A stretch of 56,745 bases of DNA from Candidatus Fibrimonadaceae bacterium (GCA_031281265.1 JAITFO010000099.1:1-56745); one strand, 5' to 3'; positions 15,510-25,168 are shown, counted from the stretch's first letter. Notes: generated by a model not told the origin, from the letters alone. Numbers and translations are program-made.

Positions 15510-17789
15510 ATGCAAAAAATTCTGCTCCTCCTCTCCCTATGCGCAATAACCGCATATTCCGCCGTCAACTTTCCTTATCCGCAAAATAGGAACTACGGCA
15601 ACTCAACAATAAACGCTACGTCTTCCAATGCCTCTACAACTCTGAAAACCCGGTTTAACACTTTTCTCTCCCGGCTTTATGAAGAGGGCACCTGCAACAA
15701 CAAATTCAAAGGTACTTGTGCGCGCATTAAGTTTGATACCGAAAGCCAAACTGTTTCTGAGGGCATTGGATACGGTATGATAATTATGGTTTATTTTAGC
15801 GATAACACCACAAGCTATCAAAGCCATTTTGACAAATTATGGGCATATTACCAAAACTGGACAAATGGCAATGGGTTGATGAATTGGAAAATCAATGGGT
15901 TTTCTAGCGTTATTGAAAATAATGGAGCCACCGATGCGGAATTTGATGTTGCCCTTGCGCTTGTGATGGCTCATTATCAATTCGGTTCCACCAGCAGTAA
16001 AAATTACCTTGACACAGCCAAAGCTCTAATTTCAAAAATCAGGGCCTACGAAATTAGCTCAAACAATTTGCACAAACCCGGAGATGCTTGGGAGAGCGAA
16101 AGAAATCCGAGCTATGTTAGCCCAGCAGCTTTTGAAATTTTCAAAGAGGTGGAGAGTTCTCAATCAGCTAAATGGCAATCCGTTATAACCGCAAATTACA
16201 CTCTGCTAAAAAACAACCAAAATTCAAGTTCCGGGCTATTCTCCGATTGGTGCAACGATAACGGGGGCGTTACTCGCGGCAAGTATGGCTATGATGCAGC
16301 TCGCGTACCCTGGCGCATAGCTTGGGCTAACGCTTGGTATGGCCACGCAGATGCAAAAACATTGCTCACAAATCTTTACTCCAGATTTTTAAGCAGCAAA
16401 AACGCCTCGGATATAAAAGGCGCTATAGAAATGAACGGCACTATGAGTGGAAATGATAAAAACTCTACATTCGTAGGCCCATTTACAAATGCGCTTTCTT
16501 ATAGCTCTGCGAACCAAACAAAAATGAATGACTATTGGGGAGCGTTGATAGGTTTTACCAATGAACCTTATTACAGCGCAACTTTGCAGCTCTTAACTGG
16601 GCTTTTGGCGAGCGGAAATATGCCAAATTTAAAAGCATTGCAGCCAGGTAGCGGTAACCCCAGTAGTTCTTCAGGTGGCGTTAGTGCATCTTCTGGAGTT
16701 TTAATAGATAACTTTGCCGGTAGCGCAGAGGATAGAGTTTTTGCTAAAACATGGGAACCTTGGTATGCATATACAGATGTAGGCAATAGCGGTAGCTCAA
16801 CTATGCAGAACACAAAATCAACAGCCATAGGTTGGGATAAAGACAAAAATTCTTGCCAAGAGATGGTTTCTTATACCGTAATTATGCAAGATGGCTCGGA
16901 TTGGGTTGCCAAAATTGACAGATACTCGCTTAGTCAAGGCGGCAATAAAGACGAGCCTTATGTGGCTTTGGGTTTACAAGCGGAAAATAACGGACTCACC
17001 ACTACAGGAGGGTATAACTTCTCAGGCTGCACAGGTGGTTTTACTTATAGCTACAAAGGTGAAGCCCATAATTTCAAGGCACAATTGAAAACGGTTAAGG
17101 ACTATGCTTATCATTCTATGGAAGTTTCTCCAGCAAGCAATAACGCTTGGAAAGATGTAAGTGTGCCTATTTCAGAATTGAGACAGCCATCTGCTTGGGG
17201 AGACAAAGTTGATTTTAAGTTAAGCGATATAAATGCCTTCTCTTGGGAACTGAAAGGCGGCAAAAGCGGCTCGGCAGGGCTTTCTGCAAATACAGGTTCT
17301 TTGGCTATAAAGAACTTCCGTTGCATAGGCACTATGACTTTTCCATCTACAAAACCCGCTGCGAAATGCGGAGGTACCAGCAGCAGTTCCAAGGCAAACA
17401 GCAGTTCCAGCGGCGGCAGCAGTTCCAGTGGCGGTAGCAGTTCCAGCGGCATAGGTTCCAGCAGTTCCGTTAGCAGCAGCGGTAGTAGCAGTTCCATAGA
17501 CGGAGACGGCACCAGTTCCAGTAGTGATGATGGTGAAGACACTCCGATAATATCCGTTTCGCCAAACGGGACTAATAGCGGAGCTTTTGCCATCAAAAAC
17601 GGCGTGAATTTGCAGGTTGCCCAAAAAGCGAGCATCGAGGTGTTCAATTTAAGCGGAAAATCCATGCGTAAAATGAACTTCTTTAACGGAAGCTACTATA
17701 TATCGCTCGGTGATTTGCCAAAGGGCTTGTATATAGTGAAGGTTAAGCTCGATAATCGCAGCGAAATTTTGCGAATTCCTGTAAAATAA
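15510..17789 (+). CDS. Secreted GH8 endoglucanase with carbohydrate-binding region and C-terminal sorting tail
   Basis: The 759-residue protein has a signal peptide (to about residue 18). Its GH8 catalytic domain of about 350 residues is recognised by SEGIGYGM (acid E84), ATDAEFDVALAL (D142), GDAWESE and YDAARVPWRIAWA. GH8 enzymes are inverting endoglucanases or xylanases; cellulose or mixed glucan is likely here. A second beta-rich domain from about residue 395 (LIDNFAGSAEDRV, IDRYSLSQGGNKDEPYVALG) resembles CBM11-like modules. A long (S)n linker rich in SSSSGGSSSSG follows, then the sorting tail shared with the GH5 enzyme. The leader is AT-rich with GGGGTTT before the ATG. Confidence 0.92.
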   Translation: MQKILLLLSLCAITAYSAVNFPYPQNRNYGNSTINATSSNASTTLKTRFNTFLSRLYEEGTCNNKFKGTCARIKFDTESQTVSEGIGYGMIIMVYFSDNTTSYQSHFDKLWAYYQNWTNGNGLMNWKINGFSSVIENNGATDAEFDVALALVMAHYQFGSTSSKNYLDTAKALISKIRAYEISSNNLHKPGDAWESERNPSYVSPAAFEIFKEVESSQSAKWQSVITANYTLLKNNQNSSSGLFSDWCNDNGGVTRGKYGYDAARVPWRIAWANAWYGHADAKTLLTNLYSRFLSSKNASDIKGAIEMNGTMSGNDKNSTFVGPFTNALSYSSANQTKMNDYWGALIGFTNEPYYSATLQLLTGLLASGNMPNLKALQPGSGNPSSSSGGVSASSGVLIDNFAGSAEDRVFAKTWEPWYAYTDVGNSGSSTMQNTKSTAIGWDKDKNSCQEMVSYTVIMQDGSDWVAKIDRYSLSQGGNKDEPYVALGLQAENNGLTTTGGYNFSGCTGGFTYSYKGEAHNFKAQLKTVKDYAYHSMEVSPASNNAWKDVSVPISELRQPSAWGDKVDFKLSDINAFSWELKGGKSGSAGLSANTGSLAIKNFRCIGTMTFPSTKPAAKCGGTSSSSKANSSSSGGSSSSGGSSSSGIGSSSSVSSSGSSSSIDGDGTSSSSDDGEDTPIISVSPNGTNSGAFAIKNGVNLQVAQKASIEVFNLSGKSMRKMNFFNGSYYISLGDLPKGLYIVKVKLDNRSEILRIPVK
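17542..17789 (+). repeat. Sorting-tail cassette, copy 2 (in GH8 gene)
   Basis: Same length and reading frame as 15185-15432. The differences are single bases plus short changes in the codons for LNGK/LSGK and NLIN/NFFN. Confidence 0.9.
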
Positions 17790-17882
17790 GCGGTTTTTTG
17801 CAGATTTTAACCGAAACTTAATATATATTATATAAAAATAATGTATATTTAAGAAGATAGGTCTATCGAAAAAGGAGGCGAC

Positions 17883-20480
17883 ATGGCCCAAAGAAAGAGA
17901 AGCAGCGTTGGCAAAGTTCAGGTTTTGTCCACGATTTTAGCAGTGTTAGCCTTTGCAGGCATGGTTTTTTGGGGCTGTTCCCAAAAAGATGATCTCCCTG
18001 AGTTCGGCGACAGCTCCAGCAGCCAAGAAGGTGGATCTACTCTTTCTTCTACTACACAACCGCCTACTTCCTCTCCGGGAGGTTCCACTTCGAGCGACTC
18101 CCAAAACCCTCCTGAACCCGGAGCTTCGTCTTCTTCCGTAGCGGGTAGCGTTTCCAGTTCAAGCTTCTCCAGCAGTTCCCATGCTCCTGAGGTAACCGAT
18201 CCGGGTGCTAACTGCGCTTATAAAACAACATGGTGCGGTGGAATAACCTTTGATAATGTGAAAAAAACGAGTTTTGATGCAGATGACATAGGTGCCACGG
18301 ATAAAGGGCAAGATCGTCCTAACTGCGTATATGCAACAGCAATCACGCAAATCGGCAACGAAAGCGGTGGAATTTCCATAAATGGTACCACGTTTGCAAC
18401 AGGTTCCGCTTCTAGATGCGGCGGTGATAGCGGACACGGATACGGCAGCACCACCGCATGCGCTACAAAATTCGCCAGCGTGGCAAAAGTGGATGGCGGT
18501 TATTACATCTACATTCCATCTTGGGCAGGGCAAAAATTCAAAACAACCGGTGGCCAACCTGTTTGCACAGGCACCCCAGTTCCACCAGCTCCAGGTGCAA
18601 GCAGTTCCTCAATTGCTTCTTCTAATACTTCTTCTTCTTCTGCCGCAAGTGCAAGCACAAGCGGTTGCGTTGACCCGATGTATGGCGTTCCTCCAAATGG
18701 CACAAAATCCTGCATTAAAAAAGACGGTAAATGCTACACCTGCAATCCAGACCGTGGCAATGAATGTTCGCAACCTTGGATTTGGCAGGCAAACAGCATA
18801 GATACCTATTGGTATAAAGAGGTCTCTTGCTCAGAAGGCGGTGGCAGTGCCACTTATAATTTAACTTGCACCGGTCTTGCTCAAACGGGAGTTGCTGGCA
18901 CAGCAGTTACCCAACCTACCGTAAAATGCAATGCTGATAATGCCACCGCTACCTTTGCGAGTGCACCTATTTGGAATAACCCGGCAGCGGGTACTTACAA
19001 TGTGACAGCAACGGCAAATTGCGGCGGAAACAAAACGGTCAGCTGCGGAACGCTAACAGTTAGCGCTGCTCCTTCAACAAACGACCTCACTTGCACAGGT
19101 ATGCCAACAACTGGAACAGCTGGTACAGCTATAACACAACCAACCGTTAAATGCGGTACTAGCACGCTAACCAGCGGTCTCACTTGGACAGGTGCACCAA
19201 CTTGGACTAACCCCACCGCCAACAACTACACAGTAACAGTTGCGGCAACTTGCGGTGGAAGCAGCAAAACGGCAAGCTGTGGCACATTGAAAGTTAACCC
19301 CAAGTTGAGCTGTGGCAACCCATCACCAGCAACGGTAATCGCTGGTACTAGTGTAACCCCACCGACTGTGACTTGCGGCTCCACTACTCTCCAAAATACA
19401 AGTCAAAATATCGTTTGGAGCGGAGCCCCTGATTACTGGAGCGGTCCGGCTGCTGGTAATTATAACAACATTAAAGCAACGGCAAATACCGGAGATTGCA
19501 GCGGCCAAACAGCAACTTGTGGCTCTTTGACGGTTAATAACAAACTCGGATGCGAATCTGTCACTCAGGCGATAACAACCGGGCAAACTCCAACCAAGCC
19601 CAAAGTTACTTGTGGCTCTACCACAATTACCAGTGGCATAACTTGGAGCCCAACCTCTATCAATAGTGCTATCAATACAGCACAGACTATCAGCAATGTA
19701 ACTGCAGCGGCAAGTTGCGGCGGCAGCAATCAAACAGCTACTTGTGCAGGTACAATAACGGTTACCGCTCAACAACAACCCACTCCAAGCTCTTCAAGCG
19801 GCGGTGGTGGCGGCAGCCCAAGCTATACCCCAACAGCAGCCGGAAACGAAGAATCAAAAGTGACTCAGTATTGGGATGCTTGCAAACCGAGTTGCTCATG
19901 GAGCGGCAAAGGTGGCATACAAGCCAATAGCTGCAATATATCTGGTGCCAACATAGGGCATAACGATAGCGATAGAAGCGCATGTGATGGCGGAAGCGCA
20001 TTTACATGCATGAAACAAGCTCCGTGGAAAGTGGGCGATGTCAGCTTTGGTTATGTTGCGGCTGGCATTGGTGCTTGCGGAGATTGCTATCAATTCAATT
20101 TCCCCAATGGGCATGTTATGGTTGTTATGAAAACCAATATCGGGGACATAAAAGAAGGAGCCAAATTTGACCTTATGATTCCGGGTGGCGGCGTTGGCGA
20201 CTTTGATGCTTTGACAAGGCAGGTCACAAATAGCGGCGTGAGCAACCCGGATATGGGTGTGCGTTATGGCGGATTCAGAGGCAAATGCGGCTGGGACTAC
20301 AGTGCGCAAAGCGTTAATTGCGTAAAAGATATGTGCAATAATGTCTTCAAAAATCTCCCAGACTTGAAAGCTGGTTGCCTGTGGTGGACAGAAAACTTGG
20401 GAAATTCAGGTAACTGGAACAACCCAACCGTTAAATACAAAAAGGTCACTTGCCCAAAAGAATTGACGGATAAATATTAA
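17883..20480 (+). CDS. Multidomain GH45 endoglucanase lipoprotein
   Basis: The 865-residue protein carries a lipoprotein signal (hydrophobic core, MVFWGC then SQKDD), a Ser/Pro linker, a Cys-rich N-terminal domain (about 100-240), another Ser linker, and a small Cys-rich module (about 260-320). Four tandem Ig-like repeats of 70-85 residues follow, each with a LTCTG/GTAVTQPTVKC opening and a CGTLTV end. The C-terminal GH45 domain begins at about 646. GH45 signatures are VTQYWDACKPSCSW (catalytic base D665), CGDCYQF and FDLMIPGGGVG (acid D763). GH45 cuts amorphous cellulose with inversion. Unlike its two neighbours it lacks the sorting tail and should be lipid-anchored. SD AGGAGG precedes the ATG. 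Confidence 0.92.
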   Translation: MAQRKRSSVGKVQVLSTILAVLAFAGMVFWGCSQKDDLPEFGDSSSSQEGGSTLSSTTQPPTSSPGGSTSSDSQNPPEPGASSSSVAGSVSSSSFSSSSHAPEVTDPGANCAYKTTWCGGITFDNVKKTSFDADDIGATDKGQDRPNCVYATAITQIGNESGGISINGTTFATGSASRCGGDSGHGYGSTTACATKFASVAKVDGGYYIYIPSWAGQKFKTTGGQPVCTGTPVPPAPGASSSSIASSNTSSSSAASASTSGCVDPMYGVPPNGTKSCIKKDGKCYTCNPDRGNECSQPWIWQANSIDTYWYKEVSCSEGGGSATYNLTCTGLAQTGVAGTAVTQPTVKCNADNATATFASAPIWNNPAAGTYNVTATANCGGNKTVSCGTLTVSAAPSTNDLTCTGMPTTGTAGTAITQPTVKCGTSTLTSGLTWTGAPTWTNPTANNYTVTVAATCGGSSKTASCGTLKVNPKLSCGNPSPATVIAGTSVTPPTVTCGSTTLQNTSQNIVWSGAPDYWSGPAAGNYNNIKATANTGDCSGQTATCGSLTVNNKLGCESVTQAITTGQTPTKPKVTCGSTTITSGITWSPTSINSAINTAQTISNVTAAASCGGSNQTATCAGTITVTAQQQPTPSSSSGGGGGSPSYTPTAAGNEESKVTQYWDACKPSCSWSGKGGIQANSCNISGANIGHNDSDRSACDGGSAFTCMKQAPWKVGDVSFGYVAAGIGACGDCYQFNFPNGHVMVVMKTNIGDIKEGAKFDLMIPGGGVGDFDALTRQVTNSGVSNPDMGVRYGGFRGKCGWDYSAQSVNCVKDMCNNVFKNLPDLKAGCLWWTENLGNSGNWNNPTVKYKKVTCPKELTDKY

Positions 20481-20497
20481 CCCAATCTTAACCTAAC

Positions 20498-20524
20498 AGG
20501 GGGCTTTTAAGCCCTCTTTTTCTT
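20498..20524 (+). terminator. Rho-independent terminator after GH45 gene
   Basis: AGGGGGCT and AGCCCTCT form an 8-bp stem (one G-U) around TTTA, followed by TTTTTCTTTT. It closes the cellulase block. Confidence 0.82.
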
Positions 20525-20542
20525 TTCTAAGTTACATATCCC

Positions 20543-21607
20543 ATGAGTCTTAAAGACGTTGATTTTTGGATTAAGCTCGACCTTTGGATGAGCAAACGTC
20601 CTTTGCTGGCTTGCATAGTCTATGACAGTCTGCGCATATTCTTGCTCGAACATTGCACAATAAGAGCCACGGCTTTAGTCTACACCTCGCTCTTGGCCGC
20701 CGTTCCACTGGTAATTCTGCTAACCTCAATAAGCCTGTACCTAGGCGTTGGGGATTTATTCATAACTCACCTACCGGAATTATTGCCGGATGTTTTAGCG
20801 AAAATAATGCCGCACATAAATGGGGCTATACATCTGTTCTTACCGGGGAACTTCATAGAGTTAGACGCTATGGTAACCGTGATTTTAGAAAATGTAATGC
20901 CGTTCCTCACTATGGCTCAAGGGATAAGGCTCGGCTCTTTAGGCGTTGTGGGCGGGTTTGGGCTGCTAGTGACATTTATACTCGCCATAGATACCATAGA
21001 GACCAATATGAACATAGTTTGGGGAGTAAATGAAAGCCGAGGCTATGGGCAAAAGGCCGCTATATTCATCCCCTTCTTGCTTTTGTTCGCAGGTGGCATA
21101 GCTATACTCAGCTTATTTTTGCACTACATGCAAAAAGCCTTGGAAAGTATTTTGCTGGAACAATCGCCCTTTGGGGAAGTGAGCCAGCTGTTGATAGACT
21201 TGAGCATCCCAGTAGTTCTGCTGCTCCTCGCTATATTCGCTTTGTGGCTTTTGTATTGCTATATGCCTTATGTCCCGGGGAGAAAAGGTTTTTTTAAAAC
21301 CACAATAGAAAAAACAAAAACAAGGTGGTTCGCTGCCCTTATATCCGCTGCGTTCACATTTGTGGCCATATCCGTTTTTATTCTAGCTATGGCAATATTG
21401 CAAGCCGGAATGTTCACAAAATGGTCGCTCTTCTACGGCTCGCTCGCTGTTTTCCCAATGATAATGTTCATACTATTCGGCTTTTGGAGCATTGTGCTAT
21501 TTGGCAACACCCTCTGTTGGAGAATAACGGATAGAAAAGATAGTGATGGTAAATATAGGTCTCAGAGATATTTTCTGCGCAAAATATGGAAAGCGAGCAA
21601 ACGGTAA
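20543..21607 (+). CDS. YihY/BrkB family inner-membrane protein
   Basis: The 354-residue protein has about six membrane helices and the family landmarks: an N-terminal TIRATALVYTSLLAAVPLVILL, a central GLLVTFILAIDTIETNMNIVWGV, and a late YCYMPYVPGRK followed by FVAISVF. YihY proteins were once called RNase BN by mistake; their transport or envelope role is unsettled. The coding end overlaps the next gene: the TAA shares its A with an ATG (TAATG), indicating co-translation with the exonuclease. Confidence 0.88.
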   Translation: MSLKDVDFWIKLDLWMSKRPLLACIVYDSLRIFLLEHCTIRATALVYTSLLAAVPLVILLTSISLYLGVGDLFITHLPELLPDVLAKIMPHINGAIHLFLPGNFIELDAMVTVILENVMPFLTMAQGIRLGSLGVVGGFGLLVTFILAIDTIETNMNIVWGVNESRGYGQKAAIFIPFLLLFAGGIAILSLFLHYMQKALESILLEQSPFGEVSQLLIDLSIPVVLLLLAIFALWLLYCYMPYVPGRKGFFKTTIEKTKTRWFAALISAAFTFVAISVFILAMAILQAGMFTKWSLFYGSLAVFPMIMFILFGFWSIVLFGNTLCWRITDRKDSDGKYRSQRYFLRKIWKASKR

Positions 21608-22281
21608 TGAACGGTTTAGTAAAAATTATAGCCTTTGATTTGGAAACCACAGGCCTCGATGCAAGCAAAGAGGAGATAATAGAATTGGGTGCTATAATGT
21701 TTTCCGTGAAGGAGAGTAGGGGCCGCTTGGTTCCCGATGAATTGGAGGAATTCCAGTACTTGCTTAAAACTTCAAAAAAAATATCCAACGAGGCCACAAA
21801 GATAAATCACATAACAAACGAAATGCTTTCTGCCGCATCAGCACCGGTGGAGGTTTTGCAAAAATTCAAAATCTTTTGCGATAAAGCCAATTGCCTAATT
21901 GCGCACAACGCCGCTTTTGACACCAGCTTTTTGAGCACCGCCTACGGGAAACATCTGGTAACCGCACCTACATTGCCAATTTTGGACAGCATGAAGATAG
22001 CTCGCAATATAATACAACTCCCCTCTTACAAGCTGGGTGTAATAGCCAAAGCCCTCGAAGGCAGAAACGAAATTTCATTGAAGATAAAAGATGATTCCAT
22101 GCACCGTGCCGTTTATGATTGCGAAATGCTGATGCACGTTTTGGTAGCTCTGCTGCGAGGCAGATTTTCACCTGAGGAATGGACAGAACCCGAATTCCTG
22201 CGCGCCCTTAAAAAGAAAGGCATCCACCAAGACTCCATGCAGATAAAACCCATTAAACCAAAGGTTACGGGGTTGTTTTAA
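21607..22281 (+). CDS. DnaQ-like 3'-5' exonuclease (DEDDh)
   Basis: The protein has Exo I DLETTG, Exo II HNAAFD and Exo III HRAVYDCE, the complete DEDDh set, in about 224 residues. It resembles the proofreading domain of Pol III epsilon/PolC, but no polymerase domain follows, so it may be a stand-alone exonuclease or an epsilon subunit. Two starts are possible: ATG at 21586 inside yihY (MESEQTV) or ATG at 21607 (MNGLVKIIAFD) overlapping the yihY stop. The second gives the normal short N-terminus and is preferred, although neither has a clear SD. Confidence 0.85.
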   Translation: MNGLVKIIAFDLETTGLDASKEEIIELGAIMFSVKESRGRLVPDELEEFQYLLKTSKKISNEATKINHITNEMLSAASAPVEVLQKFKIFCDKANCLIAHNAAFDTSFLSTAYGKHLVTAPTLPILDSMKIARNIIQLPSYKLGVIAKALEGRNEISLKIKDDSMHRAVYDCEMLMHVLVALLRGRFSPEEWTEPEFLRALKKKGIHQDSMQIKPIKPKVTGLF

Positions 22282-22406
22282 GTTTAAAACAGCCACTTTA
22301 ACTTTGAATTTCGCTGTGGCGTTCCCCCCGTTAGCCCTGCGGGCGGAAAAAACGGGGGGAGGAATGGTGATTTTGTTTAAAAATCATCATTCAAGGGGGG
22401 TTATTA
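22282..22406. other. Convergent intergenic region with two strong hairpins
   Basis: CCCCCCGTT (22324-22332) pairs with AACGGGGGG (22351-22359), enclosing a GCCC-TGC-GGGC mini-stem. Immediately after, AATGGTGATTTT and AAAATCATCATT form a second stem with one mismatch around GTTT. The location between convergent genes suggests a two-way terminator or an RNA 3'-end stabiliser, but a clean T-run is missing on the plus side. Confidence 0.6.
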
Positions 22407-24845
22407 TTAAGTCTCAAAATTTAGCCATTGGAACATCGGCTTTAGCGTTGCGTATTTCACAGGATTTTCTTTGTATAGCAAATAAGCATCATAGCTCTGG
22501 TTTTCCAAATTATTTTTGTTTATATCCATATTCAGCCAATCCGCTATGGTTATAAGCTCCGTCACCCAGTCCACCAATTTTTGCAGTTTATCGCTGCTTA
22601 CAGAATCTTGATTTTGCATACCCTGAATTCTCGAAATCAGCTTGCCTACGCGCTCCATAAACACCTTGTCTAAACCCATGGATTTTAAAGGAATTCCCAG
22701 CACTTCAAATTCTTCCTTCATCTCTTTTATCTTTTTGAAGAAAGTGAAGGATTCATTGTAGAGAACTTCCGTTGCTAACTGCTTCACCTTCATAATCAAG
22801 TTAAGTATAATCATCTGCTTAATCGGGTCTGCAAGCGTATTAGAATGGTCTGCAAGGCTATCCATGCTCAAATTATGCCTATCCGAGAATTCCAGCAATT
22901 CTTTGCTAACCGCAGAGAGCTTTGCCGCTGAATATAGCTCGTTGATTTCCGCCAAAATATCTTGAGGAAGTTCGTACAATCTCAGCACATAAGCACTTGG
23001 GTAGATTTTTTTGAAATCCACAGTATCTATGTCTTCTTTTTCTATAAAATCAATTGCGGGTCTCTGATTTGCTGATGCTTGCAAAACAATTTTAATTCTG
23101 CCTATGGAATCGCTGGCTACAAGAACAGCCGCATTAGTATGTTCATAAGTATCTGGGTTTGTATAGGTTGCATGCAAAATCAACTGATTGTTTTTGTTTT
23201 TTATGGAAGTCGTTTTTATATGCGAAGATGGCGTGTGAGGCAAATTCAAATGCACTTTCACCGCCGCTGCGGCTATAAGAATATAAGAAACGGGTATTTT
23301 TGGATGCACATATTCCATCCATATTTCCGTCCCTGTTTTACCGTGTTCATTGGATTTAATGGTGCTCAGTATGGTTAAAACCTCGCTCTCCAAGGTGTTC
23401 CTAGTCGGTAAAAATTTATTCAGGAGTTCCACAGCCCGCAAGCAGTAACGCATATTCTGCACAGGCTCCAAGCCTTCTATATCGTTGAAAAACCAACCGC
23501 AACTGGTATAGGAATAAAGGCAGAATTTTTGCATTTCCAAAAGCGAGAACAGATTTACTTTGTCTTCATGGCTTGCACCACTTTTAAGAACCGCCTCTGC
23601 AAACTCCTCTTTGCGCTCCTGATTTTCCGACTCAAGTATAACATCTATATACTTATCGCGAATATCCCAGCATTTCATATCGCTTATATTTGCGAACTCT
23701 CTTTCAAAAACTTCATCTGCGGTCTTTTTAACCCTATCAAAGACCTGCCTCAAAGGGGCTCTCCATTTTTGATTCCAGTTTTCACCTGCGCCCGTTGAGC
23801 AACCGCAATCCCTGCACCATCTTCCAACCCCGTGCTCACAGCTCCAAGCCGAGCCTTCACCGTAAGCACCTTTTATTTGAACTTCAAATTCAGGCGTATT
23901 CTTTTCCAAATACCAGCCGTAGTTTACAGGGACAATATTATTCTGCGGGCAGAATCTTTCAAAGAACCATGCAGCGCACATATCGCCAAATGGTTCGTGA
24001 TGCCCGTAAGATTCACCATCCGTTCCCACGGAAATCAACTGGTGCCCAGTTTTGTTTGGGTCTTTTGCATCCAAAATTCTTTTCCCAAATTTAGCACCGT
24101 TCCTGAGCAGATGCTCAAAGCTGACCGCGGTGGACAACCCTGCGTTATAGAAAAACACATCCAAATGCCCTTTGCAAATTCTCTTGCCGTTTATATCCCT
24201 TGGGATTATTCTATACGGCCTTGTTGTGTCTATATCACCGTTTGAACAGTTCACCCATCCCTCATTTTCCCTTGCGCTTAAAGCTCTGAACGAGTCAGCT
24301 TGCTTTGGGGAGAGGATGGTGAATTTTATCCCTTCTTCTATAAGGGCAACAACGGTGTCCATATTTATAGCCGTTTCTGCAAGCCACATACCTTCTGGCT
24401 TTCTGTTGAAATGGAATTCAAAATCTTGAATGCCCCAGCGGATTTGCGTGAGTTTATCTTTCTTCGATGCCAAAGGCATAATTATATGGTTATAGACTTG
24501 CGCAATGGCGTTCCCGTGCCCGTCAAGCCGCTCGGCAGATAGCACATCACCTTTTCTTATGGTGTTGTAAATATCGGGCCTTTGAACCCTAATCCAGTTC
24601 ATCAAGGTTGGGCCAAAGTTAAAGCTCATGTTGCTGTAGTTGTTGACAATTGCCTCTATGCGCCCATATTGGGAGATAATGCGAGAAACTCCGTTTGGGG
24701 AGTAGCATTGGTCCGCTATTCGTGCGTTCCAGTCGTGGCTGGGTGCTGCGCTCTCTTGCAATTCCACCATTCCTGTCCAAGGGTTTTCCCTAGGCGGCTG
24801 GTAAAAATGCCCGTGTATAGTTAAGTAAAGTGGATTTATTCCCAT
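22407..24845 (-). CDS. GH57-type glycoside hydrolase with DUF3536 domain
   Basis: The 812-residue protein begins with LYLTIHGHFYQPPRENPW, the classic GH57 opening, and carries NFGPTLMNW, EGMWLAETAIN, a GTDGESYGHHEPFGD block and AWSCEHGVGRWCRDCGC. The latter two are typical of the GH57 branch that continues into DUF3536. GH57 enzymes act on alpha-glucans (amylase, branching, glucanotransferase); the exact activity of this branch is unknown. There is no signal peptide, so it probably works on cytosolic glycogen, in line with glgB elsewhere in the window. The start ATG overlaps the upstream small gene by 10 bp, indicating coupled translation. Confidence 0.88.
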   Translation of the reverse strand: MGINPLYLTIHGHFYQPPRENPWTGMVELQESAAPSHDWNARIADQCYSPNGVSRIISQYGRIEAIVNNYSNMSFNFGPTLMNWIRVQRPDIYNTIRKGDVLSAERLDGHGNAIAQVYNHIIMPLASKKDKLTQIRWGIQDFEFHFNRKPEGMWLAETAINMDTVVALIEEGIKFTILSPKQADSFRALSARENEGWVNCSNGDIDTTRPYRIIPRDINGKRICKGHLDVFFYNAGLSTAVSFEHLLRNGAKFGKRILDAKDPNKTGHQLISVGTDGESYGHHEPFGDMCAAWFFERFCPQNNIVPVNYGWYLEKNTPEFEVQIKGAYGEGSAWSCEHGVGRWCRDCGCSTGAGENWNQKWRAPLRQVFDRVKKTADEVFEREFANISDMKCWDIRDKYIDVILESENQERKEEFAEAVLKSGASHEDKVNLFSLLEMQKFCLYSYTSCGWFFNDIEGLEPVQNMRYCLRAVELLNKFLPTRNTLESEVLTILSTIKSNEHGKTGTEIWMEYVHPKIPVSYILIAAAAVKVHLNLPHTPSSHIKTTSIKNKNNQLILHATYTNPDTYEHTNAAVLVASDSIGRIKIVLQASANQRPAIDFIEKEDIDTVDFKKIYPSAYVLRLYELPQDILAEINELYSAAKLSAVSKELLEFSDRHNLSMDSLADHSNTLADPIKQMIILNLIMKVKQLATEVLYNESFTFFKKIKEMKEEFEVLGIPLKSMGLDKVFMERVGKLISRIQGMQNQDSVSSDKLQKLVDWVTELITIADWLNMDINKNNLENQSYDAYLLYKENPVKYATLKPMFQWLNFET

Positions 24846-25084
24846 TGAAAAGATGTCCCATCTGAGTTTAAAACTTCTGAGCCTTGTAGGCGTTGATATA
24901 ATATCTGCATAGCTTCTTTAACAATTTCATCTCTAGAATCCGATATAGGTGTGAACCACAGTTCAGGTTCCTGATTTATGCGAACGTAGCAACGGTCAGC
25001 TATGTGTTGTACACCAACCATTATTTCCAGCGTGCATTTAGAACCATTTACAGTCACATTTCTTATCCAGCGGATACTCGGCAT
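24836..25084 (-). CDS. Small protein of unknown function upstream of the GH57 gene (82 aa)
   Basis: No family was recognised. The likely start is the ATG at 25084 (MPSIRWIRNV); a longer frame to 25120 adds an unlikely N-terminus. The protein is soluble, with beta strands first (TLEIMVGVQHIADRCYVRI) and an amphipathic helix later (RDEIVKEAMQILYQRLQ). TATATT lies 9 nt before the ATG without an SD. The 3' end overlaps the GH57 start by 10 bp, so it may be a cofactor or regulator of that enzyme. Confidence 0.65.
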   Translation of the reverse strand: MPSIRWIRNVTVNGSKCTLEIMVGVQHIADRCYVRINQEPELWFTPISDSRDEIVKEAMQILYQRLQGSEVLNSDGTSFQWE

Positions 25085-25168
25085 ATTTTTTTGAATATAG
25101 AAAATCCCCCGGAACGCCACAGCGAAATTCGGAGTTAATCAGTGGCTATTATTAGAAAATCTAACTCT

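Noticed and set aside
17380-17525. AGC/TCC-rich microsatellite
   Set aside because: It encodes the poly-Ser linker of the GH8 enzyme; similar tracts at 28140-28270 and 18000-18180 are also linkers.
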